A stretch of 64,000 nt of DNA from Petaurus breviceps papuanus. Taxonomy: Eukaryota; Chordata; Mammalia; Diprotodontia; Petauridae. A program made the translations under genes and the position numbers. Of this stretch, positions 23,252 to 34,574 are shown one piece after another. The notes under the pieces were generated by a model. That model did no database searches, had not been told where the DNA came from, and worked only from the letters and a program-made list of their open reading frames with translations. Within the stretch, counting starts at the first letter, position 1, and every line of letters begins with the position of its first letter. The stretch spans positions 8,024,762-8,088,761 of the forward strand of contig JAMXIF010001210.1 of assembly GCA_028583685.1 (NCBI GenBank), given 5' to 3'.

Positions 23252-23259
23252 ATAATGAG

Positions 23260-23649
23260 TCTAATATATGGGTGTTGATTTCCAGTGAGTGTTTCTTCTG
23301 AAATAGAGTTGTACCTCTATGAACAACATCCTGCCTCAGGAGAAAAGAAAGGGGATTTGAACCCAGATCTCTTGACCTCAAACATAGTGTTGTTTGTTGT
23401 TTATTTGTTTGTTTTTTTCTTTCCTGTTCCATCTTGCCTCTGGAGAAGATCTAACTGTTTGGCTGGGAGTTCTACTTTTGTACTGTTACTTTCTCAGGCA
23501 GTTTGTTATGTCATTATTCCTACAAGAATCTTTCACCTCGTTAACTGGTTTTCATCCCACTTTTCTTTTCATACACAAACTGTTCCCATCATTATGTGGG
23601 CTCACACCCACCACTGAGCTACATGTTAATTCACTTTGGTAATACTGAG
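23260..23649. other. Unassigned DNA
   Basis: GGGATTTGAACCCAGATCTC near 23352 recalls a MIR complement but the surrounding core is absent. The 110-codon plus frame at 23285-23617 has no recognisable domain and overlaps a T-rich run. Confidence 0.35.
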
Positions 23650-23775
23650 GAAAGAGCAGTAGTTTTCAAATCGAAGGACCTGGTTTTTGACTCCCAACCT
23701 CAGATACCAGTGTGTAACTTTGGCCAGATCACTTAACTAGTCCTCCATTTCTCCACATATAAAATGACTGTGCAT
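23650..23775 (+). mobile_element. MIR SINE
   Basis: AAAGAGCAGTAGTTTTCAAA, GGACCTGGTTTTTGACTCCC and CTTTGGCCAGATCACTTAAC fit head, box B and core. Confidence 0.55.
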
Positions 23776-24909
23776 GGGGGAAGGACATGGAATAGAATAA
23801 TAAATAATAAATAATCTTAAAGAATAAAGGCATAGAGACTCATCTAGTATTAAATTTTGTATGCTATTATCATTTTGATTATTTTTGCTTTCTAACCATC
23901 TAACATTATTTCTAAGATGTTGATGCTCATATACGGCATGTAGCAGTTTGGGAATCATTAAAAACCGTCCCATTTACAAATGAAATCCAACCTACTTGCT
24001 TTCTCCCGCTTAATTCTAGGCCCAAACCATCATTGATATTCAGTTTTTGTTCAAGATAGATATATCAATGTACTTAATCAAGGTACTATCCTTCAATTTG
24101 TATGTGATAGCTTGGGCAAAAGATTTTATCTTCTTTCAAAAGGTATTATAATGCCTGTTCTCTGAGAAAAAAAACCAAATTCTACAGAAGGAATATATGT
24201 GAGAAACTAAGTTGTACTACAGTTTCTATCATAAATTTCTTGATCAGTTTGAACAAAGACAGAATTATTTTTAATTAATAGGCAAGCCCTGTAACACTCT
24301 ACTACAAATACAAATACACTCTTATAATCTTTACCTTTCATTATAACTCCTGTACCCTCACATCTCGATTTTCCAACTTTTATAGCCTTCCTTGATACTT
24401 AAGAATATTTTGTTTTCATTTCAAAGAAAATAGTTGACTTTTAGGCTTTACACTATGTTAGACAAAGTCTAATGCCTGTAGAAACTCACCCTTGGAGTAT
24501 CCCTGAAAATCAATCCATTAACATAATGAAAGGGAATTTTTGTTTCCAGGGAAATCTGTTTTATTTTTCAATTGTTATCTTTTGACTAACATGTTTATAT
24601 GCTTCAGGGGTACAAAACTGGATACCTCCTTTCTAGTCATTTGTAATAACATATTTTCCATATATGCCTAAATTACACACACGAACACAACAGATCATCA
24701 ACAATTACAGCAACAGCCTAGAATACCTTTACAAAAAGTTCAGTCTTCCCTAAATGTAGTTTTCCTTTAAAAAAATCTATTTGACATCCTTTACTTGTAT
24801 GAAGTAGCTTTGTTCCACCACAAATGTCTTAACCCAAATTTTATATGTATGTGTATACACATACCATTATTAGCTATATGTTTAAGTTCAGTGATAATTC
24901 AGTGCTTTG
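23776..24909. other. Unassigned AT-rich DNA
   Basis: No recognised repeat and no frame above 78 codons. Nothing further can be said. Confidence 0.4.
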
Positions 24910-25050
24910 AGGAAGCATGGTATAGTAGATAAAGAACTGGTCTTGGAGTCAGCAATGTGTAGGATTTTATGCATCTGCATACTGGTTGTATTACACTGGG
25001 GAAGACACTTGATTCAGTTCCTAAGGAATCTCTCTAATGCTATGAAATAT
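24910..25050 (+). mobile_element. MIR SINE
   Basis: GGAAGCATGGTATAGTAGAT, AAAGAACTGGTCTTGGAGTC and GGGGAAGACACTTGATTCAG follow MIR head and core. Confidence 0.6.
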
Positions 25051-25955
25051 GAAGTATAAAAGATGCAATGATAGAAGAAGCTGGGGGAAGGGAAGGGAGT
25101 CCTTATGATAATGACATCACAAATATAGTCCAACTCAAAAATATTCTATGTTAAAGTATCAGACAGACATTTTTCATTGACAGAAATTTTCATTTTCTAA
25201 ATAAGAAGCAGACATCATTCAAGGACCAAGTAATTGATTGTAGATTAAATACCAGCAACATTTAAAATTGATTATACTTGAATAATTGAATCAATGCTAT
25301 CATCTAATCTAATAACACTGCATTAAAACTACATACAGTTAAACCTACTATAGATCATTCAAGCTTGGGGTAAAAGATCTTAAAAAAAATAAGTGTCTAT
25401 TAAAATTGCTCAGGCCTGTCCTGGTCAAATAAGGATCATTGGTCACTTTAAAAATATTTGAGTCATGTCTCTTCTGTTGTACAGTCACTTTCAGTAGTCT
25501 CATAGTATTGCAAAAGAGAATAGGACTGAAAAATAATTAATGATTGTCCTGCCTTTCAGCTTTCTACCTCTGAGGCTACCTACCATCACTCTTGTGTGCT
25601 ATTTAAAAACAAAGCCATAATCTGATGCTAAATGGAATACTATTGTGACATTTTAATTAACATGGTCACTGAAGGGAGTAAATGATGGCTTTGAGAATGT
25701 GTAGAGGCTGAGAAAGGGAAAAAATGAACTCCTTGACAGTGACAAGGCTACCTTCCTCAAATTAAAGATAAATATGAACAAAGAGTTAGCTCCATGTCCA
25801 GTGGTAATATCAAAATCTCAAATCTTGGTGGTCAAAATACATCACAAAGACTAAGCACTGAATGTGGAAGCGAATTAAACTTGGTAAATGCTGGTCTTCA
25901 CAGATATAGCCATTTCAGGGAATAAATGGTATTTATTCTGAATTCTTACTGCTAG
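25051..25955. other. Unassigned AT-rich DNA
   Basis: About 900 bases without a recognised repeat or frame. Confidence 0.4.
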
Positions 25956-26275
25956 AATTTGAGAATCATAGAATTTCAGAGTTAGAAGGAACTTCAAATG
26001 TCTTCTAGTCCACCCTCTACCTGGGTACACATTTGCTGTACAGCATCTTCAGGGTATGGTCATCCAGTCTTTTCTTGTAAATTTCCAGTGATGAAGAATT
26101 TTTCTTCTTCCTTAGGAATCCCATTCTACTTTTTGACATTTTTTAAAGATTAAGCCATTTATTCTAATTTAGAACTGAAATTTCTGCAATTTCTACCTAT
26201 TATTCCTAATTCTACCACCTGGAGCCTAGCAGAACAAGCCTTTCCCTCATGTATATTCTAGTGTTCTTGCCTAAT
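25956..26275 (-). mobile_element. L3/CR1-type LINE 3' end
   Basis: On the plus strand it opens GAATCATAGAATTTCAGAGT, TAGAAGGAACTTCAAATG, TCTAGTCCACCCTC and continues with GGTCATCCAGTCTTTTCTTG, TCCAGTGATGAAGAATTTTT and CTACCACCTGGAGCCTAGCA. This order is the complement of the CR1-clade 3' end as known from mammalian L3 and bird CR1. No frame survives. Confidence 0.78.
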
Positions 26276-27639
26276 TTCAAGGCACTGCAATCCAATAGCA
26301 GAAATTAAAGGAAAGAAAATTTGAAAGATAATTCAAAAATGTAATCTTCAAGTTCAAACATATAAAATGTATCGGAGTTAACACTTAAAGGGAAGGGTTT
26401 TGACTCAAAGTCAATTGCTTTTCTTACTTTGTAAGATTCTTGTGTCCTCAATTCCTAGAGTTAGCCATCACCAGTGATCATTCCACCCCTTTATAAAGCA
26501 TCCTGCTGTATGAAATATTGAGTGCCATAGTACAATCATTGACTATATGCATAGTACAAGCTTCTAAGATTTTGACATAGCTTAGCAAATCAGTAGTCTT
26601 GAAAAATAACTTGACTTAGTTTTATTATCTGAAAAATAGGGATAACAACATTTGCTAAATTTTTATCAACATTAGAATTTTTTAAATCCTATTGACAAAT
26701 ACAAATATGTGTGTGTGTAAATTTTAAAAATCTCTATTATGTTGTTTTATAAACTAAAAATATCCCTTAAAATGGGGAGAAAATTTGTAACTCAAACTCT
26801 GGTGGAAATGAATGATATAAATCAGAAATTAATAAAGCATTTGAAAAATGAAAGAAAAATAAAAAATTAAGCTGAATTCCCCCCAAAAAATAAAGGAAAG
26901 CCTTCCTGAAAAAAAATCCCTAGACTGATGCATAATTTTTGTTAAGGTATATTTATGTTATGTTTTAAAATATGGAAAAGAGAAAACAAACTAGACAAGG
27001 ATTATTACTTTTTTTTTTGTTGTGGTATCAACATATTGAAAATATAGTATTCTCTCAACAACTTACCTTGTTTATCTATCCAAGATTCCATTGGTATCAG
27101 CATGAGCTGAACACATGAAAAATAATATGCAATAGGTATTTTCATCACAGAGAACTTATCCCCTATATAAATCATAAAGGAAGCTCTAACCTTAGTAGAG
27201 TATATATTATTAAAAATATGACATATAAAATGAAATTCCACCAAAAAGGTAATTTCCTTCTTGAAATTTTTATTCTTTACATAATATTAGTTCTCTTTCC
27301 TTTTTACTAAATCTTCTTTTCATTATCAATCATACCACTTTTCTCGTACATTTTCCTTCTAAATTATAAAGTTTTCCCTTTGCTATTATTCCTTTTTATT
27401 TTCCATCATACATCTATCATTATTTTCTTTGACCTTTTGTATTTTGCCAAATTTAGTAACTTTTCCTTTGTCTTGTTTTCATTTCTCCAATCTTTTAAAA
27501 TTCTGTTCCATCATTATTTTTGTCTTAATCACCAGTCATTTTGTACTTTTATTTTGGACTAGTCCTCTTACATTTCTTTCTCTGAATCTCCCCTTTGGGA
27601 TTATTTTATGTTTTGGATTTCTGTAGAATTTTTGAAGTT
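26276..27639. other. AT-rich DNA with T-skewed segment
   Basis: 26770-26850 contains GGGGAGAAAATTTGTAACTC and resembles an L1 3' end in plus direction, but weakly. From 27250 to 27630 the plus strand is strongly T-rich, perhaps a decayed minus-strand LINE. Overlapping short frames there are a product of composition. Confidence 0.35.
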
Positions 27640-27770
27640 GTCTAGTCAAACTGCTTCAATTTGGAGCTAAAGAAACATCAGAAAAATTGGTGACACAAGT
27701 ATTTGCCTGCTATACCTCAGCCTAGAACTCAAATCTCTTGACTACCAACCTGTTGCTGTTGTCCTTATAA
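27640..27770 (-). mobile_element. Possible MIR fragment
   Basis: TCTAGTCAAACTGCTTCAAT and AGAACTCAAATCTCTTGACT resemble the MIR complement. Weak. Confidence 0.35.
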
Positions 27771-28344
27771 AGCACAATTGATTCTTTTCCCTTAATACGT
27801 GCTAAACTATCATTCTTTTTAGTTTTCTGGATTTTATTTTTAACCTATTATTACAACTCTTTCCTATTTAATGCTTTTAGCATTGGTTCAATTGGTCTTT
27901 TTGTCAGATGTTAATAAAGGACTTTTGAAAAAATATGCAATGAATATGGGTATGTTAAATTATGTGAGGGGATTTAATTGATATGTGAGCTCATTCTCAG
28001 ACTTATCAAAAGACTCACTCTTTCATTTGGTATAGTATTTTATGTGTTAAACATGCCACAAATTGTTGTCTGTTTTGTGTGTGTGTATGATACAAGTGTA
28101 CTGTGTTATGGGAAAATATAAAGCAAACATCAAATATTCTGATTTACCAAAAATTATGGTTTAATTTTCCAGTGCAAATGAATAGATGAAAATACATAAC
28201 AAAGCAAATCTCCTCTGTGCCCATAAACATTGAGGATACAGGCTGTGATGCTTCCAAACAGGAATAACTTTTATTGTCAAGAAATGGTTTAGTTTTGTCA
28301 GTGACATTAAGGCACTGTGATTTTATGTCAAGTATGAACTAAGA
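27771..28344. other. Unassigned AT-rich DNA
   Basis: No element or gene recognised. Confidence 0.4.
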
Positions 28345-28490
28345 AGGAATGTGGCATAGTAGAGAGAGGGTGACCTTAGAGTTGGTAAGAGCTCAGCTGG
28401 TATCCTGCCTCTGACACATAACTAGTTGTGTGAACATTGTCAGCTTACTTAGCATCTCACTTTTTCTGTAGTCCTTTAAGACTATAATTC
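28345..28490 (+). mobile_element. MIR SINE
   Basis: GGAATGTGGCATAGTAGAGA, ATCCTGCCTCTGACACATAA and CTAGTTGTGTGAACATTG match the MIR body; the tail is lost. Confidence 0.6.
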
Positions 28491-28803
28491 ACATCTGAGA
28501 TGGAGATCCTCAGCAATGAAAAGAGTCTCCATTTTTTTATTTCCTTCATAGATCAAATCATAGCTCCTCAGCTCCCTAAAAGAAAGAAGGAAAGAGAGAA
28601 AGATGAATGGAAGGGACTGATGGTTGCCTTCTCTCATCATCCACCTGAAAACTCTCTCTCTGAAGTTACAAAATATAACTTAATTGGCACATCCTGTGAT
28701 GGATTTGAGATAGATAATAGTACATTAGGTAAATATAGGTATTGGTTCAATGGCATAATGTAGACATAGTCATTAAATATTAGAAGTCAACTTGAAAGGA
28801 TAT

Positions 28804-29362
28804 TGTAACACCAATGCAATATTCACAGCACCCATGGTAGCTATGAATATTCTGGTGTAGTTGTGAATCACAAAACATAAAAACTTTCCACATGGAGACA
28901 GAACCAAAGCATTTATTCATATACCAGAAAACTGAGTCCCTAAATGAGAAAGTCAAAATCATTACAGTGACCACAAAGTTGGTACATAACCAATGCAGCA
29001 AACACCCATGTTCCCAAGCCTTCCCAAACCTTCCCTCCATCAGGCCTTCAATAACAGACTCCCTCAAGCAAGAATGCCCCTCTCTCACTCATGGTAGCTC
29101 CTTAGCCTCCACCTTGCTTGCCTCCAGTAGTTCTAGCTCTTTCAGCTTGAGTTTCTTCTTATATATGATTATTAGCTCCTCCCTGTCCCACCCCTTCCTG
29201 TTGCATTAGCAAGTTCCTCCCATTGTGGGATTGACAAGTTCTGCTTCCCAACAAAGGCTTGATATAATCAACAGGAGGCTTAACTTGAAACAAGGTGCTA
29301 AACACTTGTTTACTTGCCATTCCAGGGGCAGGGAAGATATTCAAATCTCCATTGCCATTACA
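28804..29362 (-). mobile_element. Solo LTR of an endogenous retrovirus-like element
   Basis: The segment begins TGTAAC and ends ATTACA on the plus strand, so it carries the short inverted termini (TGTAA...TTACA) of an LTR. Flanks GATAT (28799-28803) and GATGT (29363-29367) fit a 5-base target duplication with one difference. On the minus strand the parts come in LTR order: U3, a TATA box (CATATATAAG, 29158-29167), then about 245 bases later an AATAAA signal (28912-28917), and a short U5. No internal retroviral region lies on either side, so it is a solo LTR left by recombination. It looks whole in outline; the differing flanks suggest it is old. Family not identified; a 5-base duplication is common in ERVL-type elements. 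Frames across it are not genes. Confidence 0.78.
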
Positions 29363-29743
29363 GATGTCTTTAGTGGCATGTCCCAGGCATCTCTACGTGG
29401 TCATATGGTGTTTAATGCTTTCATCAGAGACTTTGATAAAAGCATTTTTAGAATGCTTATCATATTTTTTAAAAAATGCACAAATATTTGGCAGTTGGAT
29501 TATTATATAGTTAAGGCAGTTAATGCCAAATTCAGGACCCAAAAAGCTCTTCTCTCTTGACAGGCTAGAATACTGCACCATATACAAGGTATAATATCTC
29601 ATAATTGCATGTAATAATCACATCTATAATAAGGTGGCTGAGACATCATTAGATAACATTCAATTTGAAAACATTCTAGGCATTTTAGTGATCTGCAAAC
29701 TATATGATTCGAGTCCAATATGGGGAGGAAGACAATATAATTT
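29363..29743. other. Unassigned DNA between LTR and L3
   Basis: No recognised element. Short frames on both strands overlap each other and have no known motif. Confidence 0.35.
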
Positions 29744-29992
29744 TGAGCTGCATTAAGAAAGAACATTCTGGACAAGGTTGGAACAGTTGCCTTGACTTCT
29801 AGGCACACAACATCTGAAGCACTGTGTGCAGTTCTGGGCATTATTCTTTAGGATAGGGAATGTCCTTCAATTGATATCTTTTAAAAATTGGACTAAATAA
29901 CTGGAGAAACTTAACCTAGAGAAGAAAAGATTTGAGGGGAATATAACAGTTGTGCTCTAGCATTTGAAGCACTATTATTTAGACTTTTTATC
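29744..29992 (+). mobile_element. L3/CR1 LINE, first part
   Basis: TGTGTGCAGTTCTGGGCATT, CTGGAGAAACTTAACCTAGA, GAAGAAAAGATTTGAGGGG and GCATTTGAAGCACTATTATT correspond to the CR1-clade ORF2 end (TGTTTAGCCTGGAGAAGAG...). It continues after an inserted MIR at 30293. Confidence 0.7.
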
Positions 29993-29994
29993 CT

Positions 29995-30285
29995 ATGGTA
30001 TCAAAGATCTGGAAGTAGAAGGAACATTATATACATTCATACATACATATATATATATATATATACATACACATCCAAGTATATATTTGTTAGTAGAAAG
30101 TTTACTGAGTCCTCTCTCCATACTTACACATAGAGACAAATGTATGTATGTATGTATGTATATATATATATACACAATATGGTAGATATAAGGATAAGAA
30201 AACCCAAATCAGAGATTTGCCCAAGACCACCCAGTTGAGTATGAAGCAAAATTTGAATTAATGTCTTCCTGACTCCAAATATTTT
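29995..30285 (-). mobile_element. MIR-like SINE nested in the L3, with microsatellites
   Basis: GATCTGGAAGTAGAAGGAAC, then after microsatellites GATTTGCCCAAGACCACCC, GCAAAATTTGAATTAATGTC and TTCCTGACTCCAAATA form the complement of a MIR. L3 sequence stops at its left edge and resumes at its right edge. Confidence 0.6.
30040..30178. repeat. (TA)n, (CATA)n and (TATG)n microsatellites
   Basis: ATACATACATATATATAT at the left and GTATGTATGTATGTATATAT at the right, separated by about 65 bases. The YIYIYI-type frames here are artefacts. Confidence 0.9.
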
Positions 30286-30292
30286 TTTTTTG

Positions 30293-30558
30293 GAAAAGGA
30301 AGAACCAGGAGTAAGGCAGCATAGTTGCAAAGATGCAAATTTAGACTTTATGTCAGGAAAATTTTCTAACCATTAGAAATATACAAAAGTGGAATCAACT
30401 AGCCCAGGAAATAGTGTGTTCTCCCCCACTAGATGTCTTGAGCAAAAGGATGGGAAGACTGTGTGTCTTGGATATAGAAAAGAAGATTGATTCTTTTTCA
30501 GGTATAGGTCAGACTACACAGTTTCTGAGGTTTCTTCCGAATTCCTGTGATTCTATCA
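30293..30558 (+). mobile_element. L3/CR1 LINE, second part
   Basis: AGAACCAGGAGTAAGGCAGC, AAATTTAGACTTTATGTCAG, GAAAATTTTCTAACCATTAG, AAAAGTGGAATCAACTAGCC and GAATTCCTGTGATTCTATC run in the exact order of the CR1/L3 3' end, finishing at the typical GATTCTATGATTC terminus. Confidence 0.8.
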
Positions 30559-31599
30559 AAGCAAGATTGATGTAAACTTAATGGGTATTAAATATTGGTG
30601 GGCTATTAATTTTTAATATGTGTGCAAGAGTGTTCCCATTAGGAAATATACCATGTGTAAATTACTAAGCATTTTCTTTTTGCAGTATGGGAGAGTGAAT
30701 ATCTAGAAACCAAAAAATAACAACAAGGTTTTTATAATCTTAAGAATTTTTAGTAAAGATAATTATTAGTAAACATACCAGAATTTTGAGTCATTTTGTT
30801 TATGTCAATATGAAAATCAAATAATTTCTATTCTAAAATTGTAAGATATGCAAACTCAATCAATACATAAAAGTAATAATGAATTTACTCAATTTGACAA
30901 GAACTTGGATTGTTGAGGGATAAACTATAGTAGAAGGAAATAGATATAAAAGAAGTGATCTGCATTACTGTCTTTGGTGCATGGAGAAATATTTCCTCAT
31001 CTACTGTGTGTAATGCAGGGAAGGGATATTTCTGAAGATGATTTTTTTTGGAGGGGGCGGTAGATTAAATGAAGTGAATGGGCCTGTATACTGTTAATGG
31101 AGAAAGTTTCTTTAGTCTCTTCTTTTTATTGCATTTATAAAAGTAGTTTAAGATGTCTTTATGTGTTAACACCATCATCACCCCTATAGTTTTATCACTG
31201 ATTGGTGAGAACAATTTACTATGAAGCAATAATAAAAGAGAATATAATCAAATGTCACTATAGTCTGTTTTACATTACAGTTATGTCAGGTAAGAATAAT
31301 AGGTTTCATAAAATTCTGGGCAAATCTGGGAAGAGTCTCAATCAGTTGGTGTTTAGATTCATGACCTAATAAAACACATTCATATACATGCAGTATATGC
31401 ACATTGATATATTATGAGTTATGCCTGTGATTTCATTTAATTATATAGATTCTTTTCCCACACTGGATTATTGAGGGACCTTATTAAGTAAGTGTTTGCA
31501 TGCCAAAATGTTTCAATAAATGTGGAAGAGAAAATATAATAATAAGGATCCATTTCTTTCATAAGTCTTCTTGCTCTGGTACCATGAAACAAGATTGGA
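30559..31599. other. Unassigned AT-rich DNA
   Basis: About 1 kb with no recognised repeat or coding feature; GGAGGGGGCGG near 31051 is the only G-rich spot. Confidence 0.4.
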
Positions 31600-31758
31600 C
31601 CCCAGAGTAAGAGGATCTGGGTACAAATGTTCAAATGATGCCTATGAATGTTATTTGAGTAAATTACTCCTTGGTCATCAGTTACCTCAACTGTAAAATG
31701 GAGGGTTGAATTATCTGACCAATGAGGTCCATCCTAGATTTAAATCTATGACCTTAGG
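31600..31758 (+). mobile_element. MIR SINE
   Basis: GAGTAAATTACTCCTTGGTC, CAACTGTAAAATGGAGGGTT and GATTTAAATCTATGACCTTA match core and 3' half. Confidence 0.55.
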
Positions 31759-31804
31759 TGAGGCAGCAAAGGAAAAATGCTGTGATCTAGTAGATTTGGT
31801 GAGA

Positions 31805-31930
31805 GTTTGCTGTGGCATAGTGGACAGAGAACTTGTCAAGAAGACCTGGTTCAAGATATGACTTTGACATATATGGATGAAATGAGCCTGGACAAGTCAT
31901 TTAATCTCAACAATCTATAGGAGGCTATTC
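31805..31930 (+). mobile_element. MIR SINE
   Basis: GCTGTGGCATAGTGGACAGA, GAAGACCTGGTTCAAGATAT and CCTGGACAAGTCATTTAATC fit head, box B and core. Confidence 0.6.
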
Positions 31931-32539
31931 TTTGTAAATTGCAAAGAAACTGGCTCTTGTCACAGTAGGCTAGAGGCTAGTGAAGTATGTTTGTGTCAGA
32001 AAAGTATGCCTAATTGAAGAACAGAATATCAAATCAGAAACACATGATCTCTCCATATCACTGTAATTGTGATATCATGAAAACCTATATCCACAATTAT
32101 CTTTGTCTTTGATTTCCTTTTAAAATGCCATGGTTGATGTTTACAACCCTCAAAGAGGATCTATCTATATCTATGTCTATATTTCTATCTGCATGGGAAG
32201 CATGTATGGACTAGATTCATTTACAGTATTTACTTCTGTAACTCTTAAATCTAAAAGTCCATGTACATGAGTAGAAAGGTTCTGATATATATAGTAGTGA
32301 AGAATAACCAAAAAGTCAGTCATCACATACAGGACTTGGATCTTCATATGGAGATCAGATATAAGGGGGAAATGATAGTTTTCTTAAAGTAACGTACATA
32401 ATAAATGTGTCCAAAGATAGTTACTGTCACTTATGAAAGGGAACATTATCATAAGACAGATAAACCTTAATATATAAGCCATTCCTATTGGAATCCTCTG
32501 AAGTCCCACTTGTTTAGTACCTTGATCATAGTTCTGAGG
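31931..32539. other. Unassigned AT-rich DNA
   Basis: Contains a short CTAT-rich patch near 32160-32192. Otherwise nothing recognised. Confidence 0.4.
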
Positions 32540-32745
32540 CTTTCCAAGTTGATTTCCTTAATATTATTATTGTGGTTGATGAATAAATTGTTCTCTTAAT
32601 CATGCTCTCCTCATTTGGCATTAGTTCATACAAAGCTTTCCATATTTCTCTGAACCTTACGTGTTTATAATTGTTTCTGCTGCAATAATATTACATTGCA
32701 TTCATATCTGTCACATTCAGCATTTCTTAAGGCATAACAATCTTT
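32540..32745 (-). mobile_element. L1 LINE segment, inverted 5' part
   Basis: TTCTCTTAATCATGCTCTCC, CATTAGTTCATACAAAGCTT and TCCATATTTCTCTGAACC are the complement of the L1 ORF2 C-terminal region. It is followed within about 40 bases by the same kind of L1 in the opposite direction. Confidence 0.6.
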
Positions 32746-32784
32746 CTTAACAATTGTTTTTCTTGTCATTTGTATATTGAAATA

Positions 32785-32945
32785 TGTATTGATTATGGCT
32801 AATACGGAAATATGTTTAGCATGACTTCATATGTATAATTGATACCATTTTGCTTGCCTTCTCAAGGGGTTAGGGAGGGACTGGAGGAAGAGAATTTGGA
32901 GCTCAAAATTCTAAAAGAAAGGAATTTTATAATAAAGTATAAATA
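32785..32945 (+). mobile_element. L1 LINE 3' end
   Basis: GCTAATACGGAAATATGTTT, AGCATGACTTCATATGTATA, TTGCTTGCCTTCTCAAGGGG and GAGAATTTGGAGCTCAAAAT are the L1 3' UTR in plus direction. Together with the inverted part to its left this looks like a single insertion with 5' inversion (twin priming). Confidence 0.65.
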
Positions 32946-33189
32946 TATATGTATGTGGATATATAAACATATGTATGTGATATATTTGTGAAATGTTTAT
33001 TGATTATTCTTAAGTTCTTAATTAAAAAGAGGTTTCAAAGTTATGTAATTAGCCACCCAGACTTTGTGGATTGGTCATATGACAGTTTATGATTTGATTA
33101 CAACCAAAATTATCAATAAAATATCATATCTAGTATTGTGAACTTTCATATTTAGAATGAGTCAGTCACACAGAGCACTGATAAGCTAA
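32946..33189. other. Unassigned DNA with TATG-rich patch
   Basis: ATATATGTATGTGGATATA words at 32940-32995, then AT-rich sequence with no recognised element. Confidence 0.4.
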
Positions 33190-33545
33190 CCAATAAGCAT
33201 TTAGTAAACATTTACTAGGGACTGGTCACTAGAGATACAAATATAAAATGCAATCCTTGCCCTCTTAGAGCTTATATTCCCATGGGAAAATGTATGGGAT
33301 TAAATATCAGAGATTTGGAGTTAAAAGTGCCCATACAGCCCATCTAGTCTAATTTCCATCCTCTCCTCAGTATGAACTTGAATCCCAGAGAATTGAAATG
33401 ACTGGCCACAATTATAGAGATACATATGGTAAAGAATACATATATTTATTTAATGTACTTTTTTTGGGGAAAGAATCTTAAGCAAAGAGTATCAGGATGA
33501 GCCTCAAAGAGGAAGTGGTCTCTGAGCTGAGATCTGAAGGAAACT
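33190..33545 (-). mobile_element. L2 LINE 3' end split by a MIR
   Basis: Left part: CAATAAGCATTTAGTAAACA, CTAGAGATACAAATATAAAA and CCCTCTTAGAGCTTATATTC. Right part: GAGGAAGTGGTCTCTGAGCT and GAGATCTGAAGGAAAC. Both are L2 complement, separated by the MIR at about 33300-33425. Confidence 0.65.
33300..33425 (-). mobile_element. MIR-like SINE nested in the L2
   Basis: CAGCCCATCTAGTCTAATTT, GAATTGAAATGACTGGCCAC and AATTATAGAGATACATATGG fit the MIR complement in position and order. Confidence 0.5.
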
Positions 33546-33634
33546 TAGACATTTTAAAGGGCATAGTTGGCAAAACAATGATTTAATTTGGAGCAAAAGA
33601 TGCTGAAAAGAATAACTGCCTTCAAGTGTTTATG

Positions 33635-33690
33635 TAACATTAATATAGTAGGTTCTTAGTAACTGTTTGTTGAATGACTAGATGAATGAA
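33635..33690 (+). mobile_element. L2 LINE terminal stub
   Basis: ATATAGTAGGTTCTTAGTAA then CTGTTTGTTGAATGACTAG and ATGAATGAA match the L2 terminus only. Confidence 0.45.
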
Positions 33691-33904
33691 GTAGAGTTCT
33701 CAATTCCACAAAGAACTCAGCTAATGAAAACGAGATTAGATTTCTATGAAGTACTGGGTTATAAACAAGGGCACTTTGCTAATGATAGGAAAGGGATAAT
33801 AAACTAAGTAAGGCCATGGGCCTCATACCATAGAAAAACTTTAACAGAAAAAATAGATATCTTTAAATGTTTACTGTGTCTTCATTTTAATCTTTTTTAA
33901 ATTA

Positions 33905-34010
33905 TTGACATCATTTGACCTTGGACAAGCATCATTTTTTGGTCCTCACTTCCTCATCTTTAAAATTGTATGATCTCTTGTATATTTATAGCTCTATGAT
34001 TCTGAGATAC
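33905..34010 (+). mobile_element. MIR SINE 3' half
   Basis: GACCTTGGACAAGCATCATT, TCACTTCCTCATCTTTAAAA and GCTCTATGATTCTGAGA match the 3' half of MIR. Confidence 0.55.
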
Positions 34011-34557
34011 AATAATTCATTTATTTGATTATTTTCCTAAGTGATTGTTTTTCTCAAGCTGCAAATGTAATTTTGTTTCTTATGTGAATTAGTAATTAAC
34101 CTATGACATTAATAATCATATAGCATCTCATTGGTATCTCATCAAAAGCAACATCAGTTTTGCAGTTAAATGTTGGTGATGAATTCCCATGTTTTCTTGT
34201 GGCCATTAGGAATGAGTGTGATCTGCCTACAAAAAAAAAAAGTAGTGTACTCACAGTTAAATTTTGACAATGATTAAACATTGGAAATTGTTAGCAAGGA
34301 GAAAAAAAGTTAGAATGGAAAGGAATGGAAAATAATATATGTAAAATATTCACATTATATATGTGATATATGTATTAGTATTCGATATAAAGTATAATTA
34401 ACATCATCAGTTATATTAATAAATTTCAAATGGAAAAGGTATTAGATCTGTTCTTCTTAGTTTCAAGGCAGAAAACCAGGACAAATGGGTAAAAAAAAAT
34501 TTTTAAGTACATTTTGTCTCAAGACAAGGAAAAATTTCACTGTAAGTAGAAATTCCT
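34011..34557. other. Unassigned AT-rich DNA
   Basis: AT-rich, with TATATGTGATATATG near 34355. No element named. Confidence 0.4.
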
Positions 34558-34574
34558 AAGAAGTAAGTAGTTGG

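Noticed and set aside
23285-23642. 110-codon and 82-codon plus frames
   Set aside because: Hydrophobic runs come from a T-rich segment; no signal of a real membrane protein family.
28892-29560. Overlapping frames of 71-111 codons on both strands
   Set aside because: Most lie within or across the edge of the solo LTR and none has a known motif.
30425-30440. CCCCACTAGATGTC as a CTCF site
   Set aside because: The word is part of the L3 consensus at this position, so the match is explained by the repeat.
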